A DNA stretch of 64,000 nt from Arthrospiribacter ruber (GTDB lineage: Bacteria; Bacteroidota; Bacteroidia; Cytophagales; Cyclobacteriaceae). Both the position numbers and the translations under genes were made by a program. The stretch lies in the NCBI RefSeq assembly GCF_019343195.1, contig NZ_RPHB01000004.1, forward strand, positions 433,188 to 497,187. Reading direction: 5' to 3'. Each line of letters opens with the position of its first letter. Position 1 is the first letter of the stretch. Under the pieces are notes generated by a model that saw only the letters and a list, made by a program, of their open reading frames with translations, made no database searches and was not told the origin of the DNA. Of the stretch, positions 24,559 to 33,131 are shown piece after piece.

Positions 24559-25863
24559 TTACTCTTTGATCAATTTGAAGCTAGATGTGCCTGCAGGAAT
24601 GTTGTAAACTACCAGATTATGCTTCCCCGAATTCCTGATTTCAAGACTTTGCTTTTTCCCTTCCATCACCAAAGAGACATTTTTCCAATTTTTTGGGACA
24701 ACAGTTTCCAATGTCAATGGCACGGTATACCAAAAAGGATCCAGTTTGCTGTCTATTTCAAAATGGATCCCATCATTTTGATTTTGCCAGGAAACATCTG
24801 TATTCATCCGCTGACGCATATATTTAGTAACTTCTGCAAATGTCCCCACCCAGACATCCTCCTTTGAAGCAATATATTTGAAATACTCCTTGATGATGCT
24901 CTCGGGAATTGCTTCCCATCCTATTCCTTCTATTCCATGAAAAACCAAAACCAGCCATGTGTCATCCCTCGTCAGGATGTCGTCCACCCAAGATCTCATC
25001 AGCTCAGATGAAGTCCTCGATAAGGGCCCACGCTGCCATTGAATATAAGACTTTCCATAATCTGATTTGGGGTCAAAGCTTCCCGATCTGTTGATTTCGT
25101 GTAAAAAAAGCTCCGGCATTCTGTTGCGGGTGGCGGGAAACATTTCCAACGCATACCCCATCACCCTTTCATCTTCAGTACCAAAAGGACATTCGGCTGA
25201 AAAAAGAAATTCCTTTCCCAATTGGAATTCTATCTCTTCCTTACATTTTTCCAGTTCATATAGCAGATTTTCATGATCCAAAACCGCCAACCTCGGATGC
25301 GAAATCGTGTGTACTCCAAATTCATGGCCTCTTTGAGCATAGTCACGGATTTCATCCCAATCTATCATCGGACCATCAATAATTTGCGGTTCTTTCATTT
25401 CAATGATATTATGGGAATTGGCGTATGCCAGGCCCTCATCGATCAAACTGAAAGCTTGTTCGTATCTTCCCTGCTCAAATGCGGCTCCGGCACGGTCATG
25501 ATATGAGACTGCATCAGGCATATCCAAAAACCTAATTAAAGATGCCCTTTCAAATAAATTTTCTGAGTTTGTGGGTATTCGGCTAGCTTCCTCCAGTATT
25601 TCCTGAACCTCTCTTCCAATGAATTTTGCACGATATTTTGAAGAAGGTATTTCGCCTGTATTGATATAGAATGTCCCCCGCATTCCCAATGACTCCATGA
25701 TAGGCAGGGCTTTGTGAAATTGGTTTAAGGTTCCGTCATCATAAGTTATGGAAATAGCTGCCTTTTTATTTTCAGGCCATTTTTGAATGGAAGTATGCCC
25801 GATTTCTTGGGCTAAACCTGAACTTGCCCCTAAAAGGAATAGAAATGTAATGAACTGTCTCAT
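24559..25863 (-). CDS. Exported polysaccharide deacetylase (NodB-type)
   Basis: A 434-residue carbohydrate esterase family 4-like protein with a signal peptide (MRQFITFLFLLGASSGLAQ). The NodB domain starts with KAAISITYDDGTLNQF (catalytic Asp pair) and resumes at FGVHTISHPRLAV (metal-binding His pair) after an unusually long insertion of about 120 residues. A C-terminal beta-sandwich with VPKNWKNVSLVMEGKKQS follows. It probably removes acyl groups from a cell-wall or extracellular glycan. The ATG at 25863 is preferred to an in-frame start at 25881, because it puts the signal at the N-terminus. A role on the polysaccharide made by the locus at 34-57 kb is possible but unproven. Confidence 0.85.
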   Translation of the reverse strand: MRQFITFLFLLGASSGLAQEIGHTSIQKWPENKKAAISITYDDGTLNQFHKALPIMESLGMRGTFYINTGEIPSSKYRAKFIGREVQEILEEASRIPTNSENLFERASLIRFLDMPDAVSYHDRAGAAFEQGRYEQAFSLIDEGLAYANSHNIIEMKEPQIIDGPMIDWDEIRDYAQRGHEFGVHTISHPRLAVLDHENLLYELEKCKEEIEFQLGKEFLFSAECPFGTEDERVMGYALEMFPATRNRMPELFLHEINRSGSFDPKSDYGKSYIQWQRGPLSRTSSELMRSWVDDILTRDDTWLVLVFHGIEGIGWEAIPESIIKEYFKYIASKEDVWVGTFAEVTKYMRQRMNTDVSWQNQNDGIHFEIDSKLDPFWYTVPLTLETVVPKNWKNVSLVMEGKKQSLEIRNSGKHNLVVYNIPAGTSSFKLIKE

Positions 25864-25954
25864 ACTACCAATAAACATCAAAATTGACTTTTAATCATTT
25901 ACTTTTTGATGATTGGCAAGAAGCCATTAATTTTCCGGCGAAATAATCACCCAA

Positions 25955-26389
25955 ATGCAAAATTTTAAAAATCACACGAGGTACTACCCTCTGCACCATT
26001 TTATTTTGACTCCATTGACAATTGTATATTTCATTTGGTCTTTGGTAAAATTGGTAAAAGCTTGGGACGGAAGCATCCCATCGGAAGAGATCTATCAGTT
26101 GATAGGCGCTGTTATTCTTGTTATTTTGCCCATATTGGCAAGAATCTATGCCCTGAAAAATCAGGACAGGACCATCAGACTCGAAATGAGGCAAAGGTAC
26201 TTTGAACTCACCGGAGAGTCATTTTCGTCAAAAGAAAGGAAGTTGAGGCTTTCTCAGATTGTAGCCCTCAGGTTTGCTTCAGATGCAGAATTGGTCGTTT
26301 TGATAGATAAAGCGATAGCAGGAGGCATGAGGTCCAAAGAAATCAAAAAGGAAATTCAACACTGGCAGGAGGACAGAAGACGTGTATAA
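25955..26389 (+). CDS. DUF6526-like membrane protein
   Basis: A 144-residue protein with two membrane segments (about residues 14-36 and 46-66; HHFILTPLTIVYFIWSLV and LIGAVILVILPILARIY). A basic cytoplasmic tail follows, with RLEMRQRYFELTGESF, KERKLRLSQIVALRFASD and HWQEDRRRV. This is the pattern of DUF6526, a small family of unknown function in Bacteroidota. Its stop overlaps the GTG start of the next gene by 8 bp, so the two are translationally linked. Confidence 0.8.
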   Translation: MQNFKNHTRYYPLHHFILTPLTIVYFIWSLVKLVKAWDGSIPSEEIYQLIGAVILVILPILARIYALKNQDRTIRLEMRQRYFELTGESFSSKERKLRLSQIVALRFASDAELVVLIDKAIAGGMRSKEIKKEIQHWQEDRRRV

Positions 26390-26798
26390 ATCAGCATTAA
26401 TTATCCCAATATTACTTGCAATTAGTTTCTTTACTATGGCTCAAAATGACATTGAAGCTATAGCCGAGCAACTGGCACAAAAACAGCTCGATGCTTACAA
26501 CAGTCGCGATGTTGAAGCTTTTCTGGTTCCCTACGCAGATGATGTGAAAGTCTTCAATTTTCCTGATGAGTTTCAGTACCAAGGAAAGGAAGCCATGAGG
26601 TCACGATATGCAAATATGTTTGAAAACACTCCCGACCTTCACTGCAAATTGCTCAATAGAATGGTGATGGGCAATACAGTAATCGACCATGAAGAAGTAA
26701 TCCTTAAAAAGGGAGACGCTCCATTTTATGCGATTGCCATATATAAAATCAGGAATAATAAAATTGCAGAGGTACATTTTATCCGAAAAGAAAACTGA
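26382..26798 (+). CDS. Exported NTF2/SnoaL-like protein
   Basis: A 138-residue protein with a signal peptide (residues 1-20, ending FFTMAQ). A nuclear-transport-factor-2-like fold follows, with QLDAYNSRDVEAFLVPYAD, FQYQGKEAMRSRYANMF and a closing beta-sheet. SnoaL-like proteins bind small molecules or act as ketosteroid-isomerase-like enzymes, and no catalytic function can be assigned here. The start is GTG at 26382, supported by AGGAGG nine bases upstream (26368-26373). It overlaps the preceding gene by 8 bp, indicating coupling. Confidence 0.8.
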   Translation: MYKSALIIPILLAISFFTMAQNDIEAIAEQLAQKQLDAYNSRDVEAFLVPYADDVKVFNFPDEFQYQGKEAMRSRYANMFENTPDLHCKLLNRMVMGNTVIDHEEVILKKGDAPFYAIAIYKIRNNKIAEVHFIRKEN

Positions 26799-27242
26799 TT
26801 TTAGCCTGTTTTTCCGATTGATTAATGTCCAAAAAAATGCTTTTCCAAAAGCCTAAAACTATTTGTATCACAGGCGCTTCATTAAAGTGCTTCAAATATT
26901 TTTAAACTCCTTTATTCGACTTATTTTGTTCCCGTTTGCAAAGCAAATCTCAAGAAAACTTATAAATAGAGACCATCAACTATAAGAATTTAATTTATCA
27001 TGATTTTCCGCTTTCTTACAAAGAGAACCTAAATAATGAAACAAACCTATGATTTCTAGCCAGTATCAATGAATAACTTGTCCGCCGAGGCGGATCCAAT
27101 CTCTATTAGTATCGGATTGATGTAGGTCCTTATTTAAATTGGTTAGTAGTACAATTGAGGGTATATATAAAATTTATTGATGTTTTTTGATCAAAACATT
27201 TAAAAGCAATCTGTCATCAAAAGTAAAAAAGGTTAAAAGTGT
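26799..27242. other. Intergenic region with a dispersed repeat
   Basis: No gene is seen. It holds copy B of the 62-bp repeat (27060-27121) in opposite orientation to copy A. The rest is AT-rich, and I see no clear terminator or promoter. Confidence 0.6.
27060..27121 (-). repeat. 62-bp dispersed repeat, copy B
   Basis: The reverse complement matches 3008-3069 at 57 of 62 positions, with the same perfect hairpin TCCGCC-TC-GGCGGA at its centre. It lies upstream of the outer-membrane protein gene at 27243. Confidence 0.8.
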
Positions 27243-27794
27243 ATGGGAAGAGTTTTACTATTTTTTGCAATCATGGCCTGGAGCACTGTCGGAATGGCGC
27301 AGGAAACCAAATTTTCATTGGGAGGTGGTTATGCATTTGCCAAAGGCCAACAGTCCAAAGAAAGAGGTACAGGATACCGGGTCAACGCCATGTATGAAGT
27401 GCACCCCTACCGATCTATGGTTTCCCATGGATTTGCCTTGTCTTATGCCAGTACTTCTGCTGATTTTGTGCGGAACAACAATGATTTCGTTCAGGAAATC
27501 ACCCACATTCCATTTACATACACCCCCAAACTGATGTTTAGCGAGGAAGACTCCAAAGCTTACCTCAAAGGTGCCCTTGGCTTACAGTATTCCATGTCAA
27601 ATGTGACAGGCACATCATCGGTAAGAAAAGAAAACGGCTTTGGTTTTTATGGAGGCATGGCAGGAGGAATTGAGCTGGCCATTTCCTATTTCGCTTTTAT
27701 CACCATGGAATACGAGCTGGGATACCTTTCCAATAGCTTTTTGGATAATGGACTACTGCATACCGCTCAGATCGGACTTGGCGTAAAGTTCTGA
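27243..27794 (+). CDS. Outer-membrane beta-barrel protein
   Basis: A 183-residue protein with a signal peptide (MGRVLLFFAIMAWSTVGMAQ) and a mature part of alternating hydrophobic/polar strands with aromatic girdle residues. GYAFAKGQQSKERGTGYRV, LKGALGLQYSMSNVTG and a C-terminal strand IGLGVKF ending in Phe are the typical signs of an eight- or ten-strand barrel. It is probably a small porin-like or adhesin-like barrel, with no known ligand. It is the first gene of a loose run of three plus-strand genes that ends with mnmE, with gaps of 82 and 1 bp. Confidence 0.8.
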   Translation: MGRVLLFFAIMAWSTVGMAQETKFSLGGGYAFAKGQQSKERGTGYRVNAMYEVHPYRSMVSHGFALSYASTSADFVRNNNDFVQEITHIPFTYTPKLMFSEEDSKAYLKGALGLQYSMSNVTGTSSVRKENGFGFYGGMAGGIELAISYFAFITMEYELGYLSNSFLDNGLLHTAQIGLGVKF

Positions 27795-27876
27795 CCGAAA
27801 ATCAAAACATGAGCAAAATTGAACTGTATTCCGGCTTCAGTCGTTAAATTTGCTGAACAACGAGAATAAGATTTCC

Positions 27877-28329
27877 ATGAAAAAATTCTTTTTACTGGTC
27901 GCTGTACTGACGCTCAATTACCAATTCACCTTTGCTCAGGATAAAATCAACTGGCTGACATTTGATCAGGCAGCCAATATGACCCAGGATAACCCAAAAA
28001 TGATTTTGGTAGACGTGTACACAGATTGGTGTGGCTGGTGCAAGAAAATGGATAAAGAAACTTTCACTGATCCTAAGGTGGTGGCTTATATCAATGAGAA
28101 TTTTTATCCTGTAAAAATGAATGCAGAGAATACGAAGAAAACTTTTGAATTCAGAGGAAAGGAGTACACAGAAGCTACTATGGCCAAAGCCATGAGGGTA
28201 AGTTCCTACCCTAATTTTGTGATCATGGATGCAGCCATGGAAAACATCACCCAAATGCCCGGTTACCGTCAACCTGACCCTTTTCTAGAAGGATTGAGTA
28301 GCCTGATGGATAAATTCGGTAAAAAATAA
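27877..28329 (+). CDS. Exported thioredoxin-like protein
   Basis: A 150-residue protein with a signal peptide (MKKFFLLVAVLTLNYQFTFAQ). A thioredoxin fold of the DUF255/thioredoxin_7 kind follows, with the redox motif CGWC in VYTDWCGWCKKMDKETF. The cis-Pro region is SSYPNFVIMD. It is likely to reduce or isomerise disulphides in the periplasm. The ATG at 27877 starts directly with the signal n-region and is preferred to the longer in-frame start at 27850. The stop lies 1 bp before the mnmE start, suggesting cotranscription. Confidence 0.85.
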   Translation: MKKFFLLVAVLTLNYQFTFAQDKINWLTFDQAANMTQDNPKMILVDVYTDWCGWCKKMDKETFTDPKVVAYINENFYPVKMNAENTKKTFEFRGKEYTEATMAKAMRVSSYPNFVIMDAAMENITQMPGYRQPDPFLEGLSSLMDKFGKK

Positions 28330-28330
28330 G

Positions 28331-29713
28331 ATGGCCTTTTCCCTTCATGAGAAAAACGACACCATTGTTGCCTTGGCTACCCCTCAAGGGGTGGGTGCCA
28401 TTGGTGTAATCAGGTTGTCCGGTATAGATGCCATCCGTATCTGCAATAAAATATTCAAGGGAAAAGACCTGGAAAAACAGGAATCCCATACCATTCATTT
28501 CGGCACGATCCGTGATGGAGAAAAGGTGATTGATGAGGTTTTGGTATCTCTTTTTATTGCTCCAAAATCCTTTACAAAAGAAAATGCGGTGGAAATTTCC
28601 ACCCATGGCTCTTCATACATTGTCAATCAAGTAATTAAATTACTGATACGACAAGGTGCCCGTCCTGCCAAGCCCGGTGAATTTACCCAAAGGGCATTTC
28701 TCAACGGTCAGTTTGATCTGGCGCAGGCAGAAGCTGTGGCAGATTTGATACATGCTGATTCGGAGGCTTCCCATCAAGCTGCCCTAAGTCAAATGAGAGG
28801 TGGATTTAGTGGGGAAATCCAAAAGTTGCGGAACGAGCTGATCCACTTTGCTTCTATGATTGAGCTGGAGCTGGACTTTACGGAAGAAGATGTGGAGTTT
28901 GCCAGCAGAGATGATCTGAAAGTCTTGGTAGAAAAACTCCTTAGGGTAATTGAGCAGCTAATTGGAAGTTTTGACTTGGGCAATGTAATAAAAAATGGTG
29001 TTCCCACCGTGATCGCTGGTAAGCCCAATGCAGGTAAGTCTACCTTACTCAATGCATTGCTGAATGAAGAAAAGGCCATCGTTTCCGATATCGCCGGTAC
29101 TACACGGGACTTTATTGAGGATGAAATCAATATTGGTGGAGTGATATTCAGATTTATTGATACTGCTGGACTTAGAGAGACTACCGATACCATTGAAGCC
29201 ATTGGCGTCAGCCGTACCCAGGAAAAAATGAAGACGGCTTCTCTGATCCTTTACCTTTTTGACCTAGGTGATACCGATATGGTGGAAATCAGCCGGGACA
29301 TCAACAAGCTGGAAAATCTTGGCGTGCCATTTTTGAAGGTTGCCAATAAGATTGACAAAGCGGATTTGGAATTTGTCGGTGAACTGAAATCCAAGCATCC
29401 GGATACTATTTTTATATCAGCCGGAAACAAGGAGAACCTTGACGATCTGAAGAGTCGTATCTTGGAACTGGTGAATCTTGATAAATTTAAAACAGGCAAT
29501 ACCATAGTGACCAATATCAGGCATTATGATTCTTTGGTCAAAACTAGGGAATCCTTATTGGATGTCTTGGGCGGGATAGATCAAGAGATCACCAATGACT
29601 TTTTGGCCATGGATATACGCAGGTCATTGCATTACCTTGGCGAAATCACCGGTGAGATTACAACTGATGACTTATTGGCGAATATTTTTAGTAAGTTTTG
29701 CATCGGGAAGTAG
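28331..29713 (+). CDS. mnmE: tRNA modification GTPase MnmE
   Basis: A 460-residue GTPase that, with MnmG, installs the 5-aminomethyl-type group on the wobble uridine of certain tRNAs. The N-terminal tetrahydrofolate-binding domain (residues 1-120) and helical domain surround a G domain: Walker A GKPNAGKST, switch region GTTRDF, DTAG, and NKID for guanine specificity. The C-terminal FCIGK supplies the essential Cys. Length and layout match the family. The start is fixed by the ATG at 28331, one base after the upstream stop. The redox gene before it is not part of the known pathway. Confidence 0.97.
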   Translation: MAFSLHEKNDTIVALATPQGVGAIGVIRLSGIDAIRICNKIFKGKDLEKQESHTIHFGTIRDGEKVIDEVLVSLFIAPKSFTKENAVEISTHGSSYIVNQVIKLLIRQGARPAKPGEFTQRAFLNGQFDLAQAEAVADLIHADSEASHQAALSQMRGGFSGEIQKLRNELIHFASMIELELDFTEEDVEFASRDDLKVLVEKLLRVIEQLIGSFDLGNVIKNGVPTVIAGKPNAGKSTLLNALLNEEKAIVSDIAGTTRDFIEDEINIGGVIFRFIDTAGLRETTDTIEAIGVSRTQEKMKTASLILYLFDLGDTDMVEISRDINKLENLGVPFLKVANKIDKADLEFVGELKSKHPDTIFISAGNKENLDDLKSRILELVNLDKFKTGNTIVTNIRHYDSLVKTRESLLDVLGGIDQEITNDFLAMDIRRSLHYLGEITGEITTDDLLANIFSKFCIGK

Positions 29714-29928
29714 CATTCAAACTGAATTCCACTAAAGATCTCCCCTACTCGATTTTAAAGCAAACCATCATAAGATCATTGGTTAAGTATTTATTGGTGA
29801 CAGGTCCAGCTTTTTAAAGTTGAAGGTGATTATTGAAAATCCCGTGGTTTTCAGTTTCTCAAGAGGTATTGGATAGACGTTTTATATGGAACAAATTAAA
29901 ACTTATTCTTCAGACGAATGTCAGCCCC

Positions 29929-30849
29929 TCACCCCCTCACTTCCCCAAAATACCTTTCTGCAATTAATCCCTTTTCTTTTTGGAGGTATTCGAGATAGGC
30001 AGTTGGAAGAGGAAGGTGTTTTTTACCTTTTAGCCAGACCAACCTCCATTTGGTAGTAATAGGAAGTCCTGGCACTGAAATTATCCTGAGCTGTTTGGAG
30101 GCCAATTCATTCTTTATCCCGATCAAAGGCATAATTGAAAAGCCCAAGCCTGCCAACACAGCTTGTTTGACCGCTTCATTGGAGGTGAGCTCCATCTTTT
30201 TCTGAATGGATATTTTACTTCCTTCTATGAATTTCTCCATGATTTGTCTGGTACCGGATCCCTTTTCCCTGAAAATCAATGGCATCTCCATAAAGATCTC
30301 ATCAGGACTGATGTTTTTATGATCACCCGCATCGCTATTCCCGACCAGATAGAGGTTATTATCCAAAATATCTAAATAGTCTAAGTTAATGCCATTGGGC
30401 AAAATAGATAAAAGGGCAAAATCAATTTCATTTTTCTCCAGGGATGTTATCACCTTGCTCTTATTGGTCACATCCATCTGCAATTCAACACCCGGATGTT
30501 TTTTCATAAATTCTCCGAGGAAATATGGCATTACATACTTTCCTGTAGACACTACCGCAATTTTCAGCCTACCGGAAAGTTGTCCTTTGTATGCCATAGT
30601 CCTACTGTCTATGGCCTGCACCTGACTTATGATGTTTTCAGCCAAAGTTGCAATCTCCTTTCCAAAGTCAGTAATATGGATCTTTCTCCCTAATACTTCA
30701 GTCAATGGAATATCAAATTGATCCTGAAAATTCCTTAATTGTATAGAAACAGCCGGCTGCGTGAGGTGTAAAACTTCGGCAGCTTTTGTTATAGATCCAG
30801 TCTCCACAACTTTTTGAAAAACCTGTAACTGATGCAAGGTATAATTCAT
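29929..30849 (-). CDS. LysR-family transcriptional regulator
   Basis: A 306-residue LysR-type regulator. Residues 1-60 are the winged helix-turn-helix (YTLHQLQVFQKVVETGSITK and LHLTQPAVSIQLRNFQ), and residues about 90-300 are a periplasmic-binding-protein-like effector domain. It is divergent from the 94-residue gene and the SbtA-like transporter. CbbR/CmpR-type LysR regulators control carbon-fixation and bicarbonate-uptake genes in other bacteria, so a similar role is a reasonable inference. A TAATAA-C-TTATTA palindrome lies between the two starts and may be its operator. Confidence 0.9.
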   Translation of the reverse strand: MNYTLHQLQVFQKVVETGSITKAAEVLHLTQPAVSIQLRNFQDQFDIPLTEVLGRKIHITDFGKEIATLAENIISQVQAIDSRTMAYKGQLSGRLKIAVVSTGKYVMPYFLGEFMKKHPGVELQMDVTNKSKVITSLEKNEIDFALLSILPNGINLDYLDILDNNLYLVGNSDAGDHKNISPDEIFMEMPLIFREKGSGTRQIMEKFIEGSKISIQKKMELTSNEAVKQAVLAGLGFSIMPLIGIKNELASKQLRIISVPGLPITTKWRLVWLKGKKHLPLPTAYLEYLQKEKGLIAERYFGEVRG

Positions 30850-30883
30850 AAATAATTTTAATGTTTTCTATAATTAAATTAAA

Positions 30884-30896
30884 TAATAACTTATTA
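30884..30896. promoter_or_regulatory. Palindrome between the LysR gene and its divergent neighbour
   Basis: TAATAA-C-TTATTA is a perfect 13-bp inverted repeat, 35 bp upstream of the LysR start and 52 bp upstream of the small protein start. Its position fits a LysR operator that controls both directions. The AT-only content lowers the confidence. Confidence 0.45.
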
Positions 30897-30947
30897 ATTA
30901 TTCACTATTTCTTTGTGCCAAAATTTCGACCATACAATTGAATCCTG

Positions 30948-31232
30948 ATGGAAACCCTACTTAAGATTAAGCTAATAGACGGAATATTTGGCCAGAAAGA
31001 TGCCAAGGAGGTAATTACCCAGTTGTTAAATGAAAACCTTAACTTTCATATCAGAAAAAACTTTGACTCAACAATCAAAAGTGGGATCCCAAATGTAGTG
31101 TCTGTGGAAAGGATTGAAGAACTCAAAAATGAAATAACCAGAATTATGACATACTTCAACCAAGACAGTGTTCTGGATCGCAAATTTTCAATAGAAGCTG
31201 TAATCCATCTTCAACCTTTGGAAAAAGAATAA
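30948..31232 (+). CDS. Small protein of unknown function, transporter-linked
   Basis: A 94-residue soluble protein, predicted alpha/beta, with no signal or membrane segment. It opens METLLKIKLIDGIFGQKDAK, has a central KSGIPNVVSVERIEELKNEI stretch and closes with FSIEAVIHLQPLEKE. I do not recognise its family. It lacks the T-loop and signature motifs of PII/SbtB. It lies 43 bp upstream of an SbtA-like bicarbonate transporter gene on the same strand, and is divergent from a LysR regulator. In cyanobacteria SbtA is paired with the small PII-like SbtB, so by position only it could be a functional counterpart. Confidence 0.7.
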   Translation: METLLKIKLIDGIFGQKDAKEVITQLLNENLNFHIRKNFDSTIKSGIPNVVSVERIEELKNEITRIMTYFNQDSVLDRKFSIEAVIHLQPLEKE

Positions 31233-31275
31233 CAAGGCACGATATTGTAAGTTGAAACCAAGCTCCCTTTTTTAA

Positions 31276-32244
31276 ATGAATTTGAACCTGCTTATCGAAA
31301 ACCTTACCAATCCGGCACTTCTATTCTTTGTCCTAGGCATGGTAGCCGTTTTCTGTAAAAGTGATCTTGAAATCCCTCAGAATTCATCCAAATTCATATC
31401 CCTATACCTTCTTTTCTCTATTGGCTTCAAAGGAGGTCAAGAGCTTGCCCATGAAACATTCACCATGGAGGTAGCCTGGACCATTCTGTTCGGACTGGCC
31501 ATAGCAGTAGCTATTCCATTTTATACCTTCTTTATTCTCAAAAGAAAACTGAGTGTATATGATGCCGGTGCCGTGGCCGCGGCATACGGATCAATCAGTG
31601 CTGTAACATTTGTAACTGCTGTTACTTACTTGGAAATGCAGGAAATGGTTCTTCACGGACATATGGTAGCTATCATGGCCCTTATGGAAGCACCTGCGAT
31701 TGTTGTCGGATTGCTTTTGATTTCCACTTTTGATAAAGTTGGGCAACAAAATGGATTGATTAAGAAAAGGACCGTAGTCAAACATTCCTTTACCAACGGA
31801 AGTGTAATGTTGATATTGGGAAGCTTGGTGATTGGTTTTATGGCCTCTGATGCACAGGCAGAAGGGATCAAGCCATTTACCAACGATATTTTCAAGGGAT
31901 TTTTGGCTATTTTTCTTCTGGACATGGGCATAGTCAGTGGCAGGAAGTTAGGATCCTTCTTTTCCTATGGCTGGTTTCCAATGGTATTTGCCATACTTAT
32001 CCCTTTGATCAATGGTTCCGTAGTAGCCATCCTGAGTGCAGCAGTGACGGATGATGTTTCCAATAGGTTTATGCTGGCCATCTTATCAGCGAGTGCATCT
32101 TACATTGCCGTTCCCGCTGCCATGAAAATGACCGTACCACAAGCCAATCCTGGATTATTTTTACCTATGGCTCTTGCCATAACATTTCCTGTAAATATCA
32201 CCTTAGGGATGCCATTGTATTACTTGTTGGCATCTTCTTTCTGA
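31276..32244 (+). CDS. SbtA-like sodium-dependent bicarbonate transporter
   Basis: A 322-residue integral membrane protein with about ten hydrophobic segments in two inverted halves, as in the SbtA family (sodium/bicarbonate symporters). Typical segments are LYLLFSIGFKGGQELA in the first half and ILSASASYIAVPAAMK in the second, the latter a conserved re-entrant-like motif. It is located in the inner membrane. The upstream 94-residue gene and the divergent LysR gene form one unit with it. Bicarbonate uptake for anaplerotic carboxylation is likely, and another anion substrate cannot be excluded. Confidence 0.85.
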   Translation: MNLNLLIENLTNPALLFFVLGMVAVFCKSDLEIPQNSSKFISLYLLFSIGFKGGQELAHETFTMEVAWTILFGLAIAVAIPFYTFFILKRKLSVYDAGAVAAAYGSISAVTFVTAVTYLEMQEMVLHGHMVAIMALMEAPAIVVGLLLISTFDKVGQQNGLIKKRTVVKHSFTNGSVMLILGSLVIGFMASDAQAEGIKPFTNDIFKGFLAIFLLDMGIVSGRKLGSFFSYGWFPMVFAILIPLINGSVVAILSAAVTDDVSNRFMLAILSASASYIAVPAAMKMTVPQANPGLFLPMALAITFPVNITLGMPLYYLLASSF

Positions 32245-32391
32245 TGTTATTATCTTTTTTGAGATGAGTTGTTCAAAAATCAGCATTCATTGACAGTTTT
32301 TTAGAAGTTTAAATTTTTTATTAAATCAATATTTTTTTTAGTTTAATGAATGGAAAAGATGAATGATAAGAACAGAACGAGGAGAAAAGGG

Positions 32392-33018
32392 ATGAGAAAA
32401 TTTGCTTTTTTCTCTTTTGCACTGATTTTTCTTTTGGCATGTAAGCCTATTTCTGACTTGGTAAATCCTACTCAAAACCGAAGTGAAAGGCAAGAAAGAC
32501 AGTCGCAAGCACCAGTTAATCCCTTCAGTACAGGCAATCATGAATACCTGAAAGAGGTAGTAGGAATGATCAACCAAGAAAGAGTTACAGGGAGAAACTG
32601 TGGCAATGAAATCTTTGAATTGACTGGAGAATTGGAATGGGACAATGATTTGGCAAAGGCTGCCCTGGACCATGCTGCAGATCTTACCTTTCACCCTGGC
32701 ATGCGTGGTCATGTAGGATCGGACAGCAGTAGGGTCAGAGACAGAATTCTTCGGCATACCGATAAATTCGGTTTAGCCGCCGAAAATGTCATTTTAGGAA
32801 GGTTAAAGCCTGAAAATACAGTGAATATATTTTTCAACAGTCCAGGTCATTGTCGAAACATGATGAATCATAGGTACACACATATTGGAGCTGCCCAGCA
32901 TTATAACCCCGAAACAGGCAGGACGGCCACTGTTTACAAAATAGCCCATTTAAGAGGAAAAGATGTAGGCCCTCCTCGAGAAAGAAAGTTTGTTGAAATG
33001 AAAGATGATGGTATTTGA
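32392..33018 (+). CDS. CAP/SCP-domain lipoprotein
   Basis: A 208-residue lipoprotein (MRKFAFFSFALIFLLAC lipobox) with a CAP/SCP/PR-1 domain at about residues 45-190. VVGMINQERVTGRNCGNE and LEWDNDLAKAALDHAADLTF come first, then RGHVGSDSSRVRDRI, AAENVILG and SPGHCRNMMNHRYTHIGAAQ, which carry the conserved His and Glu positions. CAP-domain proteins are secreted and often bind lipids or glycans, and no catalytic role is known for the bacterial forms. The ATG at 32392 has GGAGAAAAGG upstream and is preferred to the longer start at 32350. Confidence 0.85.
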   Translation: MRKFAFFSFALIFLLACKPISDLVNPTQNRSERQERQSQAPVNPFSTGNHEYLKEVVGMINQERVTGRNCGNEIFELTGELEWDNDLAKAALDHAADLTFHPGMRGHVGSDSSRVRDRILRHTDKFGLAAENVILGRLKPENTVNIFFNSPGHCRNMMNHRYTHIGAAQHYNPETGRTATVYKIAHLRGKDVGPPRERKFVEMKDDGI

Positions 33019-33131
33019 AACCTAAAACTATCCGAATACAGTAAATTTTGTAGCAGGGAAAGAACAAAAGTTTATCTTTGTCAACCTAAAATTTAAAGAT
33101 TAAATTAATTTAAAACTTAAACCCGGAAATT

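Noticed and set aside
30948..31232. Small protein as a PII/SbtB homologue
   Set aside because: It has suitable length and position but no PII T-loop or signature motifs. Kept as unknown.
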